64,000 nucleotides of DNA, taken from Pleurocapsa sp. PCC 7327 (GTDB lineage Bacteria > Cyanobacteriota > Cyanobacteriia > Cyanobacteriales > Microcystaceae). Positions within the stretch are counted from its first letter, which is position 1. The number at the start of each line of letters is the position of its first letter. The position numbers were made by a program, and so were the translations under genes. Shown in pieces: positions 9,091 to 17,753 of this stretch. The DNA lies in assembly GCF_000317025.1 (NCBI RefSeq), contig NC_019689.1:1465501-1529500 (forward strand), read 5' to 3'. A model generated the notes under the pieces. The model saw nothing but the letters and a program-made list of their open reading frames with translations, did not search any database and was not told the origin of the DNA.

Positions 9091-10428
9091 CTATGCCGTC
9101 AAAAGATGCTGCAATATCGAACTGGCAAAGTTTTCAGCTGAATTCTGTTCTGCGAAGGCTTTCATTTTGGCGCGATCGCCCAACTTATCCGTTCCTTGGA
9201 GCAAAAATTGAGTGATTCCCTTGGCAATTTCGCTGGGAACTGTCGAGTCTACCGTTAATCCCAGCTGCCAGCGATGAGCAATTTCTCCCATCAAACCGTA
9301 ATCGGATACTAAAAGTGGTTTCTGGGCTGCTGCCGCTTGCACTAAAGTGCCGCTCATGCCAACGTGACGCTGGTAGGGAGCCAAAATGACGTCTGCGCTT
9401 TGGAAGTAGAGTTGAACTTCTCGTTCGGGGATAAACCCATCGCGAACGACAATCTGCACGGGGAGAGACTGAGTAATTTCTGCGATTCGCTTTTGTATTG
9501 GCGACTCATCGGTGAGAAATATTTGACCGACCAACAAAAGACAGAGTTTTTGACAGAGGCTAGGCGATAAGGTTGAAATGGCTTCTAGCAGTTCGCGAAT
9601 CCCTTTGCGCCCATCGTATAATGCCCCGAATAAGAGAAATGCCTGTCTGCCCGGCTCTATCCCTAAGCTCGTTCTGAATTGCTTTAGCTTTTCTTGTTGA
9701 GGCATTTCGTACACCTGAACGGGATCTGGCAAATGAATCGTTTTTACTTGAGAGCCAAATCGCTCCATAAATCTGATAACAAAAGGATCGAGACAAAATA
9801 AATTGCGGAGCCTGGGGTGATGCATGACGCGAGGCAGGATAATGTATTTTTCCCGCCAGTGCTGCAAGCGATTCTTCCAAGTTGGCACGTAGCCAGCAAA
9901 GGTATTGTAATGAAAGGTCGGTCGGAAATAGATGCCTGAGAAGGAACAGGGTAGGGACGCTCCCGAAGCGATCGCTGCTTGAAAAGAATCAAAATATAAG
10001 AGCAGACAGCTATCGGCTTTGAGTAAAGTTGCGTACTTGCGCAGCAGTTTCCACTCTTGAAAGGAACGCAGGGCACGGTGGACGAAAGATTTTCTGGGAA
10101 TCAGAGCCGCCTCTTCCCCTGGAGTAATGCTTACAAAGTTTAGGTTTTTCCGATCGTAACTCGAAGCAATCTCTATGACATCGGGATGGTGTCGCACAAA
10201 AGTTGGCGAAACAACAAAGTTGAGATATCCTGGTAATTCTTCTTTACGCCAGTACTCAGCCAGATGCCGAATATAGCTTGCATAATGTCCGCCGTAGGCG
10301 AGTTCAAAGACTAGGAGTTGGCGAGCGCCAAGCTCTAAATCCTGGCGCTCTGGGTTTTGGGCATTCTCCCTTAAACTACCTGGCTTCTCAACCTTGTCAG
10401 CTGGTGTTGTCAAAGACTCAGTTTGCAT
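9091..10428 (-). CDS. Glycosyltransferase of the GT-B fold
   Basis: A 445-residue protein. The first 35 residues are polar and probably disordered, then LVFELAYGGHYASYIRHLAE opens the Rossmann fold; this GGH-x-Y-I pattern is seen in a cyanobacterial glycosyltransferase subgroup. The C-terminal domain has LLFGALYDGRKGIRELLEA near residue 265 and GMSGTLVQAAAAQKPLLVSD near residue 370, where a Gln replaces the usual first Glu of the E-x7-E motif. That substitution suggests an atypical donor site. It starts 8 bp after the stop of the next gene upstream, consistent with one transcript. Confidence 0.8.
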   Translation of the reverse strand: MQTESLTTPADKVEKPGSLRENAQNPERQDLELGARQLLVFELAYGGHYASYIRHLAEYWRKEELPGYLNFVVSPTFVRHHPDVIEIASSYDRKNLNFVSITPGEEAALIPRKSFVHRALRSFQEWKLLRKYATLLKADSCLLLYFDSFQAAIASGASLPCSFSGIYFRPTFHYNTFAGYVPTWKNRLQHWREKYIILPRVMHHPRLRNLFCLDPFVIRFMERFGSQVKTIHLPDPVQVYEMPQQEKLKQFRTSLGIEPGRQAFLLFGALYDGRKGIRELLEAISTLSPSLCQKLCLLLVGQIFLTDESPIQKRIAEITQSLPVQIVVRDGFIPEREVQLYFQSADVILAPYQRHVGMSGTLVQAAAAQKPLLVSDYGLMGEIAHRWQLGLTVDSTVPSEIAKGITQFLLQGTDKLGDRAKMKAFAEQNSAENFASSILQHLLTA

Positions 10429-10436
10429 GTAACGAT

Positions 10437-11738
10437 CTAGGAAATAATAACTTTCTCAGCTGTAGTATTTAAAGGCTCCAGGGCTGCTTTCTTCTCGCGA
10501 TCGCGTCCCTCTAAAATTTCGCTGTAAACAGACAAGTAGCGACGTGCTTGTAACTCTAGGGCAAATTCTCGCTCGGCTTTCTCGCGAGCGCTAAAGCGCA
10601 GTTTTTGATGGCGTTCTGCATCTTCTAGCACCCAAGCAATTCCTTGCGCTAAATCTTCAATTTCAAAGGGATTCGCTAGATAACCGTTTTGCTGATGGTC
10701 AACAATGTCTTTCAATCCCGTCGCCTTAAAAGCAACGACTGGCGTAGCGCAAGCAAGCGACTCGGAAGCCGTTTGTCCCCAAGATTCCTGAATTGATGGC
10801 ACGACCATGACATCTGCTGCCGAATAGGCACGAACCAATGAGGTGCCATCTAATGGGCCCAGGTAGTGCGCTTTAAAGCCTAAATCGATGGGATTGTCGG
10901 GTTCCGATGACCCAAAGACAATCAGTTCTATTCGCTCTCGCCATCCAGCCTTACTTAGGTTCTGTAGGGCTGGAACTAGAAGCTGAAACCCTTTCCGGCG
11001 ATCTCGAGTAGCGCTGAGCGCTCCAAAAAGAACGAGTTGCTTGTCCTGAGGTAACCTTAGAAGTTCGCGAGCCTTTTGCCGATCGAGAGGCTTATATTGT
11101 TCGGTATCGAGACAAAAAGGTATCACTTCGACTCGTCGATTCTTGAAAAGGGAGCTAGAACTCGCACAATTAGCCATCCACGTGCTAGGCGCAACAACGG
11201 TTAAATTAATATCCTTCCAAGCCTGGGCTTTACGTTGCCATACCCAGCGCGATAAATCCGATTCCTTGATGCTACGAAGCTGAGGACAAGCACCGCAAGA
11301 ATGGATGTAGCGATCGCACTCTTGGCTGTAGTGACAGCCTCCAGTAAACGGCCACATATCTTGGAGCGTCCAAACCAGAGGAACCTGAAGATTTTTGAGG
11401 TCTTCTATTCTTAAAAACTCCCAGCCAACCCAATGTAGATTGATGACGTTAGCCTTGAAACTTTTAATTCGATTCTGAATTAAAGAAGGGGTTGCATTGA
11501 TTGAAAAGGTGTTGTTATGCCCCCAAATTTGGCTGATTGTCCTGCCAAATAATTTTTCCTGGATCTTTTTGAAGAAGGCGGTTGGCTTGTCTAATTCGAT
11601 AACCGATTGATGCTGTGACCCTTTTTGGAAAACTAGCATCGAAGAATCTGCTCTTTCCTTGAGTAGTCCGAGGTGCAAGCGCGAAGCAGCGTGTCCGGCC
11701 CCCGAACTTTCATGCATTGCTAAATGTAGAATTTTCAT
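10437..11738 (-). CDS. GT4-family glycosyltransferase, WcaC-like
   Basis: A 433-residue GT-B protein. It opens MKILHLAMHESSGAGHAASRL and contains the segment NLHWVGWEFLRIEDL, followed by VWTLQDMWPFTGGCHYSQEC and a CGACPQL motif (about residues 95-160), the pattern typical of WcaC-like glycosyltransferases. The donor domain has FGALSATRDRRKGFQLL near residue 230 and WGQTASESLACATPVVAFKA near residue 320. It is expected to extend the repeat unit; the sugar is not readable. The polar C-terminal 25 residues are probably flexible. Confidence 0.88.
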   Translation of the reverse strand: MKILHLAMHESSGAGHAASRLHLGLLKERADSSMLVFQKGSQHQSVIELDKPTAFFKKIQEKLFGRTISQIWGHNNTFSINATPSLIQNRIKSFKANVINLHWVGWEFLRIEDLKNLQVPLVWTLQDMWPFTGGCHYSQECDRYIHSCGACPQLRSIKESDLSRWVWQRKAQAWKDINLTVVAPSTWMANCASSSSLFKNRRVEVIPFCLDTEQYKPLDRQKARELLRLPQDKQLVLFGALSATRDRRKGFQLLVPALQNLSKAGWRERIELIVFGSSEPDNPIDLGFKAHYLGPLDGTSLVRAYSAADVMVVPSIQESWGQTASESLACATPVVAFKATGLKDIVDHQQNGYLANPFEIEDLAQGIAWVLEDAERHQKLRFSAREKAEREFALELQARRYLSVYSEILEGRDREKKAALEPLNTTAEKVIIS

Positions 11739-11930
11739 TGGAAATTAGCTATGGAGTTGGGTTAATCGAGCCACTAGTCGTTCCTGCGAAAAAGACGACT
11801 AATTTAAGTCTTGCTATCTTAAATGTTGATGATTGGTTAATAGATTTAGGCAGCAGCGTTCTCGATCTTTCTCTTTCAAACTTTCAGACTTTTTGGGACT
11901 GCTACAGTACTAATTATCTTCTCAAATAAT

Positions 11931-12752
11931 TTAGTCAATCAATGATGACTTCATAATACAATCGAATTCTACTGCCGCCAAACTCTTAGCATATCTTGAG
12001 ACGCAAAAGAGTCCGGTTACTTGAAATCCTAAAGACTCAAAAAAATGAAGTGAATCTAGGTAGCCCGGCATTCCTTGATACAGTTGAATAAATGAAATTT
12101 CTGATTGAAGTCCGATGGCTTTCTGAATTGTTTCTTTTCCACCCTTTAAAACTTCAAGATCGTAACCCTGAGTATCAAGCTTAATAAATAGCCTACACTC
12201 AATACCCAAATCTTTAACGATTTCATTGTAGACATTATCCAGTCTTTTGATTTCTACTTCTTCCCTTCCTGCAATCGTATAAGATTCTGTTGGAAGATCG
12301 GCTTGGCTGCACAATTTACTTATATTGCTAGTACTAACTTCTTCATTTTCATAAGTTAAAAATGAGTTAAAAAGCGATGTACCAAACAAATTAATTTCAG
12401 ATTTTTTATTTTCGGTACCCAATGCGAGTTTGTATGCCTTCCATTTAGGGTCTCTACTAGCAGATTTTTCCAATATTGAGTATGTTGCCGACACTGGTTC
12501 AAAGGAAATTATGTAGCCATCATAACCAAGCCCTCTCAAATTTCTTGCATACTGTCCTTCATTTGCTCCAATATCAAAAACACAATTGATATTCATGCGG
12601 TCAAAAATGTATTGAAGATGTGCATTTCTTGCATATTCATTTGCTCGCTCGTCTTTCACTCTAAAGTTATGCCCATGGTAAACTATTTCATAACCCATAG
12701 TTCTCAATGTCTTGCTTAGTATTTCTTTCATCAAGCCTTTGATTCGCTTCAT
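11931..12752 (-). CDS. FkbM-family methyltransferase
   Basis: A 273-residue SAM-dependent methyltransferase. The FkbM pattern is clear: VFDIGANEGQYARNLR near residues 57-72 (motif I), IISFEPVSATY near 81-91, and FIKLDTQGYDLEVLKGG near 190-206. FkbM-type enzymes O-methylate sugars or related hydroxyls; here the likely target is a residue of the exported polysaccharide. The gene is distinctly more A/T-rich than its neighbours and is flanked by about 190 bp and 160 bp of non-coding DNA, which suggests separate acquisition. Confidence 0.9.
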   Translation of the reverse strand: MKRIKGLMKEILSKTLRTMGYEIVYHGHNFRVKDERANEYARNAHLQYIFDRMNINCVFDIGANEGQYARNLRGLGYDGYIISFEPVSATYSILEKSASRDPKWKAYKLALGTENKKSEINLFGTSLFNSFLTYENEEVSTSNISKLCSQADLPTESYTIAGREEVEIKRLDNVYNEIVKDLGIECRLFIKLDTQGYDLEVLKGGKETIQKAIGLQSEISFIQLYQGMPGYLDSLHFFESLGFQVTGLFCVSRYAKSLAAVEFDCIMKSSLID

Positions 12753-12914
12753 AGGTTTTAACTCCCAAACAAAATATCTGATAGCGGGAAGCAGATGAAA
12801 CTCGACTTTATGAATATGAAAAAGTTGTACCTTACAATTGCAAGAATCTTAGGAAAGCCCTTTAAGTGACTCCATCGATTAACCAAGATGAGCGAACAAA
12901 ATAACCACCAGTAG

Positions 12915-14075
12915 TTAGAACGATCGAGTTGGCTTGCACAGATCGATTTGCGCCACCTCTATCATCGTCTGACAAAGATTCTGCCAGTGCAACTTAAAGG
13001 AAGCGTGAGTTTCGCAGAAGTCCAGACATCTTCGACGGTACGCTTCCCGATTGCCCATGATTTGCTTTATAGCATCTGGAATTTCCGCAAAATTTCTAAT
13101 CAATACCCCTAATTGATATTTCCGAATGAACTCAAAGGAGGAAAGCTCAGTTGCAATTACTGGACAACCGCATGCCAGACTCCGCATTAACTTGCCTGAA
13201 GAGAAGCCAACCAATTCAATGTTTGGACCAGTGTTGCAGTAGAGAGCAAAGTTTCCTTCGCAGTAGGATACTAACGAATTCAAGAGATTTTCTGGTAATG
13301 GCTCGTCGCTCCAAAAGATGCGATCGCTCATTTTAAGATGCGAGTATTGTTGCCAAAACGTCTCAATCTCACGTTTTGAACGACTGTTCACTACCAAAAC
13401 TGCTAGATCGGGCCAATAAGGTACGGTTTTCAGTAATTCTGGCACCTGCGCCCAGACAGTCACCGAACCCGCATACAAAAAAGGAATTGAACCTTTGGGT
13501 AGCTTAAGGCGTTTGTGCCAGTCAATCGGCTTATTGGAGAAATGAACGATTGGGATATTTGGAAGAACCACATGGGGCGTTGTTATCGAAAGTTGAAGTT
13601 CCTGACACAATGGCTGAAAGCGTTGGGCATCAGGAACAACAATCAAGATAGCTTCCTTTACTGCCTGGCGTTCCAGCGGTTCCCAGAGGGGATTGTTCCA
13701 GTGGCTGGGAAATTCGTCGTTGAGATAGACGAAAGGGCACTGACTCGCTTTTGCCATCAGCGAGCCAATGTAAGCACCAATCTGACCCAATCCAAATACA
13801 CAATAGTAGTTTCGACACCAATGGTAGCGAAACCTGAACCAGTCTGGTCGCAAGTTGTTGAAGAGGTTGTATCGCGACTCAATAGAATAGTAAATTCTGA
13901 CGTTTTTCGGCAGTAAGCTAGCATAGTTCCGGGAGGGCCTTTCCCACAGATAAAGATCGATTTCCCAACCAACTCTTGCCAGTTCCAACACAGAGTTGAG
14001 CGAGAAAGGCATGGTTTCCAGTCGAGCGCTCTTTGGACCGTAGGGGTAATGAATGTAGGCAATTCTCTTACTCAT
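12915..14075 (-). CDS. GT-B glycosyltransferase, divergent
   Basis: The frame extends upstream to 14105, but the ATG at 14075 (MSKRIAYIHYPYGP) overlaps the previous gene's stop as ATGA and is the likely start, giving 386 residues. The N-terminal half has VFGLGQIGAYIGSLMA, and the C-terminal half has PFLYAGSVTVWAQVPELL near residue 195 and GFSSGKLMRSLACGCPVIA near residue 295, recognisable as a GT4-like donor domain lacking the canonical E-x7-E pair. It follows the SAM methyltransferase gene and is probably cotranscribed with it. Confidence 0.8.
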   Translation of the reverse strand: MSKRIAYIHYPYGPKSARLETMPFSLNSVLELARVGWEIDLYLWERPSRNYASLLPKNVRIYYSIESRYNLFNNLRPDWFRFRYHWCRNYYCVFGLGQIGAYIGSLMAKASQCPFVYLNDEFPSHWNNPLWEPLERQAVKEAILIVVPDAQRFQPLCQELQLSITTPHVVLPNIPIVHFSNKPIDWHKRLKLPKGSIPFLYAGSVTVWAQVPELLKTVPYWPDLAVLVVNSRSKREIETFWQQYSHLKMSDRIFWSDEPLPENLLNSLVSYCEGNFALYCNTGPNIELVGFSSGKLMRSLACGCPVIATELSSFEFIRKYQLGVLIRNFAEIPDAIKQIMGNREAYRRRCLDFCETHASFKLHWQNLCQTMIEVAQIDLCKPTRSF

Positions 14076-14842
14076 CGGTCTCGCACCACATAATAAACAC
14101 CCCAAGTGTCAAATCCTGGCTCCCGGTCAGTAATCCACTCCCGGCTGATTACAGCCTCCAAATCAGCTTCTGCAAGAAGTAAGTCTACTTCCGATCGAAA
14201 TAGATAACGCATCCGGTGGGTTTCCCTGACTTCCTCTACAACCCCACTACTCTTGTCGCGAATGAAAACATGATAGTTGACATCTACTAAATTATCGTTT
14301 GGGTAAAGTATAGGCTCTGCAATGCGGGTAACTTGAATCGCTTCATCTTCCAAACGTTTCACGCGCACAGTAGGGCGAGCAGTGAGCACTGCCGGTCCAT
14401 ACCAGCAATCGAAAATGAAAATTCCACCGGGCTTCAGATGAGATTTTACAGTGGAAAATATAGCTCGCAAGTCCTCAATGGTCGATTGATAGCTGACTAC
14501 ATGAAACAAGGAAATGACCGCATCAAATTGTTTGTTCAGACGAACCTCACGGACATCGCCTTGGCACAATTCCAGTTGACCTGCTAGTCGATCGGACATT
14601 TGGGAAAGACGCTGCTTAGCCTTTTGGAGCATTTCATGACTCAAGTCCACCCCATTAATGTAATAGCCCTCTTTTGCCAACAGAATGGCATGAGTTCCAG
14701 TACCACAACCCAACTCTAAAATCGATTGACTACCCGGGGCATAGGTTTGGAGCAATTGATTGACAAACTGTGCTTCCCCAGCATAGTCTTTATCCCGATA
14801 GAGCAAATCGTAGTAACGGGCATAATTGCCAAATACACTCAT
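14072..14842 (-). CDS. Class I SAM-dependent methyltransferase
   Basis: The start is set at the ATG at 14842 (MSVFGNYARYYDLLYRDKDY), which overlaps the aminotransferase stop as ATGA; the extra 37 upstream codons are an out-of-frame reading of that gene. Motif I is SILELGCGTGTHAILLA near residues 41-57, then GVDLSHEML and PGGIFIFDCWYGP. Proteins of this type in nucleotide-sugar clusters commonly methylate the amino or hydroxyl group of a deoxysugar. Its coupling to the DegT-type aminotransferase suggests it acts on the amino sugar that enzyme makes (inference). Confidence 0.9.
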   Translation of the reverse strand: MSVFGNYARYYDLLYRDKDYAGEAQFVNQLLQTYAPGSQSILELGCGTGTHAILLAKEGYYINGVDLSHEMLQKAKQRLSQMSDRLAGQLELCQGDVREVRLNKQFDAVISLFHVVSYQSTIEDLRAIFSTVKSHLKPGGIFIFDCWYGPAVLTARPTVRVKRLEDEAIQVTRIAEPILYPNDNLVDVNYHVFIRDKSSGVVEEVRETHRMRYLFRSEVDLLLAEADLEAVISREWITDREPGFDTWGVYYVVRDR

Positions 14843-15954
14843 TGAATTACCTCTCTCAAAACTTGAGCCACTTGCCCGATCTGCTCGTCGGTCAATGCCA
14901 TACCGCTGGGAATATAGAAACCTCGACGAGCGAGTTTTTCTGCGATCGGACATGATACGCCCTCAAACAAGCCCATCCGGCGGAAAACTGGCTGCTCGTG
15001 CATGCACCAAAAGAAGGGACGAGTACCAATTTTATACTGTCCCAAACGGTGCATTGCCTCCTTCGCATCAAAAGGCACCTCATCATTTAAGACAATTCCA
15101 TATACCCAGTAAATATTAGTAGCATAATCGGTCTTAGGAAGCGGGAGCTGCAGTTGAGGAATGTTCGACAGCAGTTTGGTGTAGAGTTGTCCTATGTGAC
15201 GTTTGCGAGCTACAAACTCATCGAGCCGCTCTAACTGGGCAACCCCTATTGCTGCCTGTAGGTTAGTCATGCGAAAGTTCCAACCCAATTCTTCATGGAC
15301 GAATCGTTGATGGGGTTGGAAGCACAAGTTTCTCAAAGAGCGGCAGCGTTCCGCCAGATGCTCGTCATCTGTGAGTATCATTCCCCCTTCGCCTGTAGTG
15401 ATGTGCTTGTTTGGGTAGAAGCTAAATGTACTGATAGTGCCAAAACTGCCACAGGGACGATCCCGGTAAGTCTGTCCGTGCATTTCGGCGGCATCTTCTA
15501 TAACGTACAAGCCATACTTATCTGCCAGTGCCAGCACTGGATCCATGTTTACGGGCAAACCATAAATGTGGACGACCATAATGGCTTTAGTTCTAGGGGT
15601 AATCTTGGCTTCAATCTGGCGAACGTCCATGTTCCAAGTATCGGAGATGCAATCCACCACAACTGGCACAGCTCCCACCCGGACGATCGCTGCGGCACAG
15701 GAAATAATCGTGAAGGTTGGCAAAATTACCTCATCGCCTTTGCCAATTTTGAGGGCAGCGATCGCCGCATCAATAGCAACAGAACCATTGCTTACTGCAA
15801 TCCCGTATTTACGCCCTACACGGGCAGCAAACTGTTCTTCGAATTGCCTAATAAACGGACCCTCTGAGGAAATCCAACCCGTATCGATACATTTATTAAG
15901 ATACTTCTTTTCGTTTCCGTCTAAAAGGGGTTCGTTAACTGGAATTGGTTTCAT
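14839..15954 (-). CDS. DegT/DnrJ/EryC1/StrS aminotransferase, perosamine-synthase-like
   Basis: A 371-residue PLP enzyme that forms 4-amino or 3-amino deoxysugars on nucleotide carriers. The internal-aldimine lysine is in STFSFYPNKHITTGEGGM (Lys near residue 183). VIEDAAEMHGQTY supplies the Asp/Ala that holds the PLP ring and GWNFRMTNLQAAIGVAQL is the conserved subunit-interface motif. The N-terminal IPVNEPLLDGNEKKYLNKCI and overall pattern resemble GDP-perosamine synthases (RfbE/Per). No GDP-mannose dehydratase is visible here, so the substrate must come from elsewhere. Its last codons overlap the methyltransferase start. Confidence 0.92.
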   Translation of the reverse strand: MKPIPVNEPLLDGNEKKYLNKCIDTGWISSEGPFIRQFEEQFAARVGRKYGIAVSNGSVAIDAAIAALKIGKGDEVILPTFTIISCAAAIVRVGAVPVVVDCISDTWNMDVRQIEAKITPRTKAIMVVHIYGLPVNMDPVLALADKYGLYVIEDAAEMHGQTYRDRPCGSFGTISTFSFYPNKHITTGEGGMILTDDEHLAERCRSLRNLCFQPHQRFVHEELGWNFRMTNLQAAIGVAQLERLDEFVARKRHIGQLYTKLLSNIPQLQLPLPKTDYATNIYWVYGIVLNDEVPFDAKEAMHRLGQYKIGTRPFFWCMHEQPVFRRMGLFEGVSCPIAEKLARRGFYIPSGMALTDEQIGQVAQVLREVIQ

Positions 15955-15982
15955 CTAAGATCTTGCACTCTTCGCAATAGGT

Positions 15983-16074
15983 GCCTGGAAATCAATTTCC
16001 AGGCTTACATATTAAGTCCATTAAAACTCAGAGCCTGCGCTTTGGCATCAACGCCTAGAACTTTAGTTCTAGGC
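15983..16074. repeat. Pair of near-identical 22-bp palindromes in an intergenic region
   Basis: Two perfect inverted repeats lie 70 bp apart between the cupin and aminotransferase genes. One has arms GCCTGGAAAT/ATTTCCAGGC with a CA spacer (15983-16004); the other has arms GCCTAGAACT/AGTTCTAGGC with a TT spacer (16053-16074). Both share the 10-2-10 geometry and the same outer GCCT/AGGC. They could be REP-like dispersed elements or processing and termination hairpins inside the operon. No reading frame runs through them. Confidence 0.6.
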
Positions 16075-16178
16075 TCAAAGCTCAACTCTATCAATAAAAT
16101 CGACTGAAATTCCTATCGGGTCTTCTTTAGAAGACTTTTTCTAGCAGTTGTTGAGAATGGTGGAAGATCTGAGTTTCA

Positions 16179-16622
16179 TCAAACTTTGTTTAGTTCCACA
16201 ATTTTTGCCTGTTCCGCAGCGATTCCTATAAAGCGTGTCTTATCATGTTCGCCGACGTAGGGTCCCTGTTTGACTTCAATCATCTCGACTTCTTCGAGTA
16301 CCTCAAAACCGTGACCGCCGGTAACTAAGAGAATCACATCGCCTGATTCGAGGATACGGCTCTCTAGATATTGCTGTTGGTCATTATAAAAGTCCACTCG
16401 CAACATACCCTTTTTGATGAAGAGAACTTCTTGAGTGTATTTCACCTCGCGAGGCACTGGATTATGCACATGGGGTTGGATAATCTTGCCAATTGGATGG
16501 CGCATATACGCCATCTGTTGAGATAATTCGCTTGGAGTAAAGAAGTGAATCCCCGGCTTGTTAAACTGATTAGATACGATCAGAGCCAGCAGTTGATTTT
16601 GATAAATAATCTTTTCAACCAT
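16179..16622 (-). CDS. Cupin-domain protein of the polysaccharide locus
   Basis: A 147-residue single-domain cupin. Cupin motif 1 is visible as QPHVHNPVPREVKYTQEVLF (about residues 49-68), with a metal-binding His pair and Glu, and motif 2 as SGDVILLVTGGHGFEVLE (about 93-110) with the third His. The family includes sugar epimerases and isomerases and non-catalytic sugar-binding proteins. Small proteins of this kind recur in nucleotide-sugar and exopolysaccharide loci, often beside FkbM and DegT genes. A sugar-nucleotide isomerase role is plausible but unproven. Confidence 0.75.
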   Translation of the reverse strand: MVEKIIYQNQLLALIVSNQFNKPGIHFFTPSELSQQMAYMRHPIGKIIQPHVHNPVPREVKYTQEVLFIKKGMLRVDFYNDQQQYLESRILESGDVILLVTGGHGFEVLEEVEMIEVKQGPYVGEHDKTRFIGIAAEQAKIVELNKV

Positions 16623-16652
16623 GATGTAAATCTGCCTTCATGATAAATCTTG

Positions 16653-17702
16653 TTAGTTAGCAGCAACTTGAGCCGAATTTTTTACGCTATCTTTTTTAGT
16701 AGGTAGTAGGAAATTGAATAATTGTTTTGCCTCTCGATTTAGTCGGCGCCAGAGGCGTCTCCAAATAGAAAATCGCCAGCCCGACCATGCCGTCATATCA
16801 ACGTACTTAAAGAACAGGTGCCTGAATGGATGTTCTTCACGGGAGTTCCATGGCTTGGCAGATCCTCCAAAATGGATGATGTAAGGATTGTAGACTAACT
16901 CATTATAGACGTCCTCTGTATAAGGGCTATCCTGCCAAGATTGGAAGCGATAGATGGTAGGGATCTGATTCCAAGCGGGATGTAGTTCTCCCCAACGATC
17001 GGCGAGTACGGCATTCAAAACGTCCTGATCGTGCCATCGCACGTATTCTCGTTTTTCTCTTAGGTATTTCAAAGCTTTAGCACTGATGTTGTCTGCCCGC
17101 CATTTGGCAACATCGATCGCCAAAACTCCGGAGTTGAAGTATTTAGCATCTGGGGACAAACCCAATTCTTTATAATTTAATAGCCCGGTTGGTGCAGACA
17201 CGGTTAATACTGTCAGATCCTGTGCTGCCAATAGATAATTTTCTCCGATGTCTAGATCCCACAGATGCCCGATATTGGTATTCAGAATTAGATCGCAATC
17301 GAGATAGATCGCCTTCTTGATTTCATCAGGTATCAGCTCGGGAATGACAAGTCTGTAGTATGCAGCGATTGTAAGGTGTTTCGGTTCCGTAATGTTTCCA
17401 ATCGAAAAATCTCGAAGAACTTGAATGTCTCCAAGCAAGGCATCCGGTTGCGGTAGCCACCTAACTTCACATCGATTTGGATGGAGACCTTTGACAATCT
17501 TGCGCTTGTTGTAATCCTCGATCCCTCCATCAATAATAAACAGGAGCAGTTTTCGATCCGCACTAAGATTGTCAAGGATAGAATGCATTGTTACAGCGAC
17601 CTGCATTGCATACCCATTATCAGCGGCACATACTACAACAATTGTATTAGGGTCTGGGGTGTTCGCAGTACCTTGATTGGTAGTTAAATTAGCAGTCTTC
17701 AT
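16653..17702 (-). CDS. GT8-family glycosyltransferase
   Basis: The start is taken at the ATG at 17702 (MKTANLTTNQ); the frame also opens with an upstream TTG at 17741. VVVCAADNGYAMQVAVTMHS is the donor-binding start, KKAIYLDCDLILN holds the DxD metal motif (DCD), and YFNSGVLAIDVAKW and HFGGSAKPW are the conserved LgtC-type GT8 motifs. The C-terminal 60 residues are basic and hydrophobic, as in LgtC-like enzymes that bind the membrane. The enzyme probably transfers hexose or hexuronic acid to the growing unit. Confidence 0.92.
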   Translation of the reverse strand: MKTANLTTNQGTANTPDPNTIVVVCAADNGYAMQVAVTMHSILDNLSADRKLLLFIIDGGIEDYNKRKIVKGLHPNRCEVRWLPQPDALLGDIQVLRDFSIGNITEPKHLTIAAYYRLVIPELIPDEIKKAIYLDCDLILNTNIGHLWDLDIGENYLLAAQDLTVLTVSAPTGLLNYKELGLSPDAKYFNSGVLAIDVAKWRADNISAKALKYLREKREYVRWHDQDVLNAVLADRWGELHPAWNQIPTIYRFQSWQDSPYTEDVYNELVYNPYIIHFGGSAKPWNSREEHPFRHLFFKYVDMTAWSGWRFSIWRRLWRRLNREAKQLFNFLLPTKKDSVKNSAQVAAN

Positions 17703-17753
17703 AATTTTAAGCTTTCGATGTAGGCTATTAAAAAATCGCAATCTTTATACTCT

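Noticed and set aside
15295-15867. 190-codon plus-strand open frame
   Set aside because: Lies wholly antisense to the DegT aminotransferase, whose catalytic motifs are intact on the minus strand.
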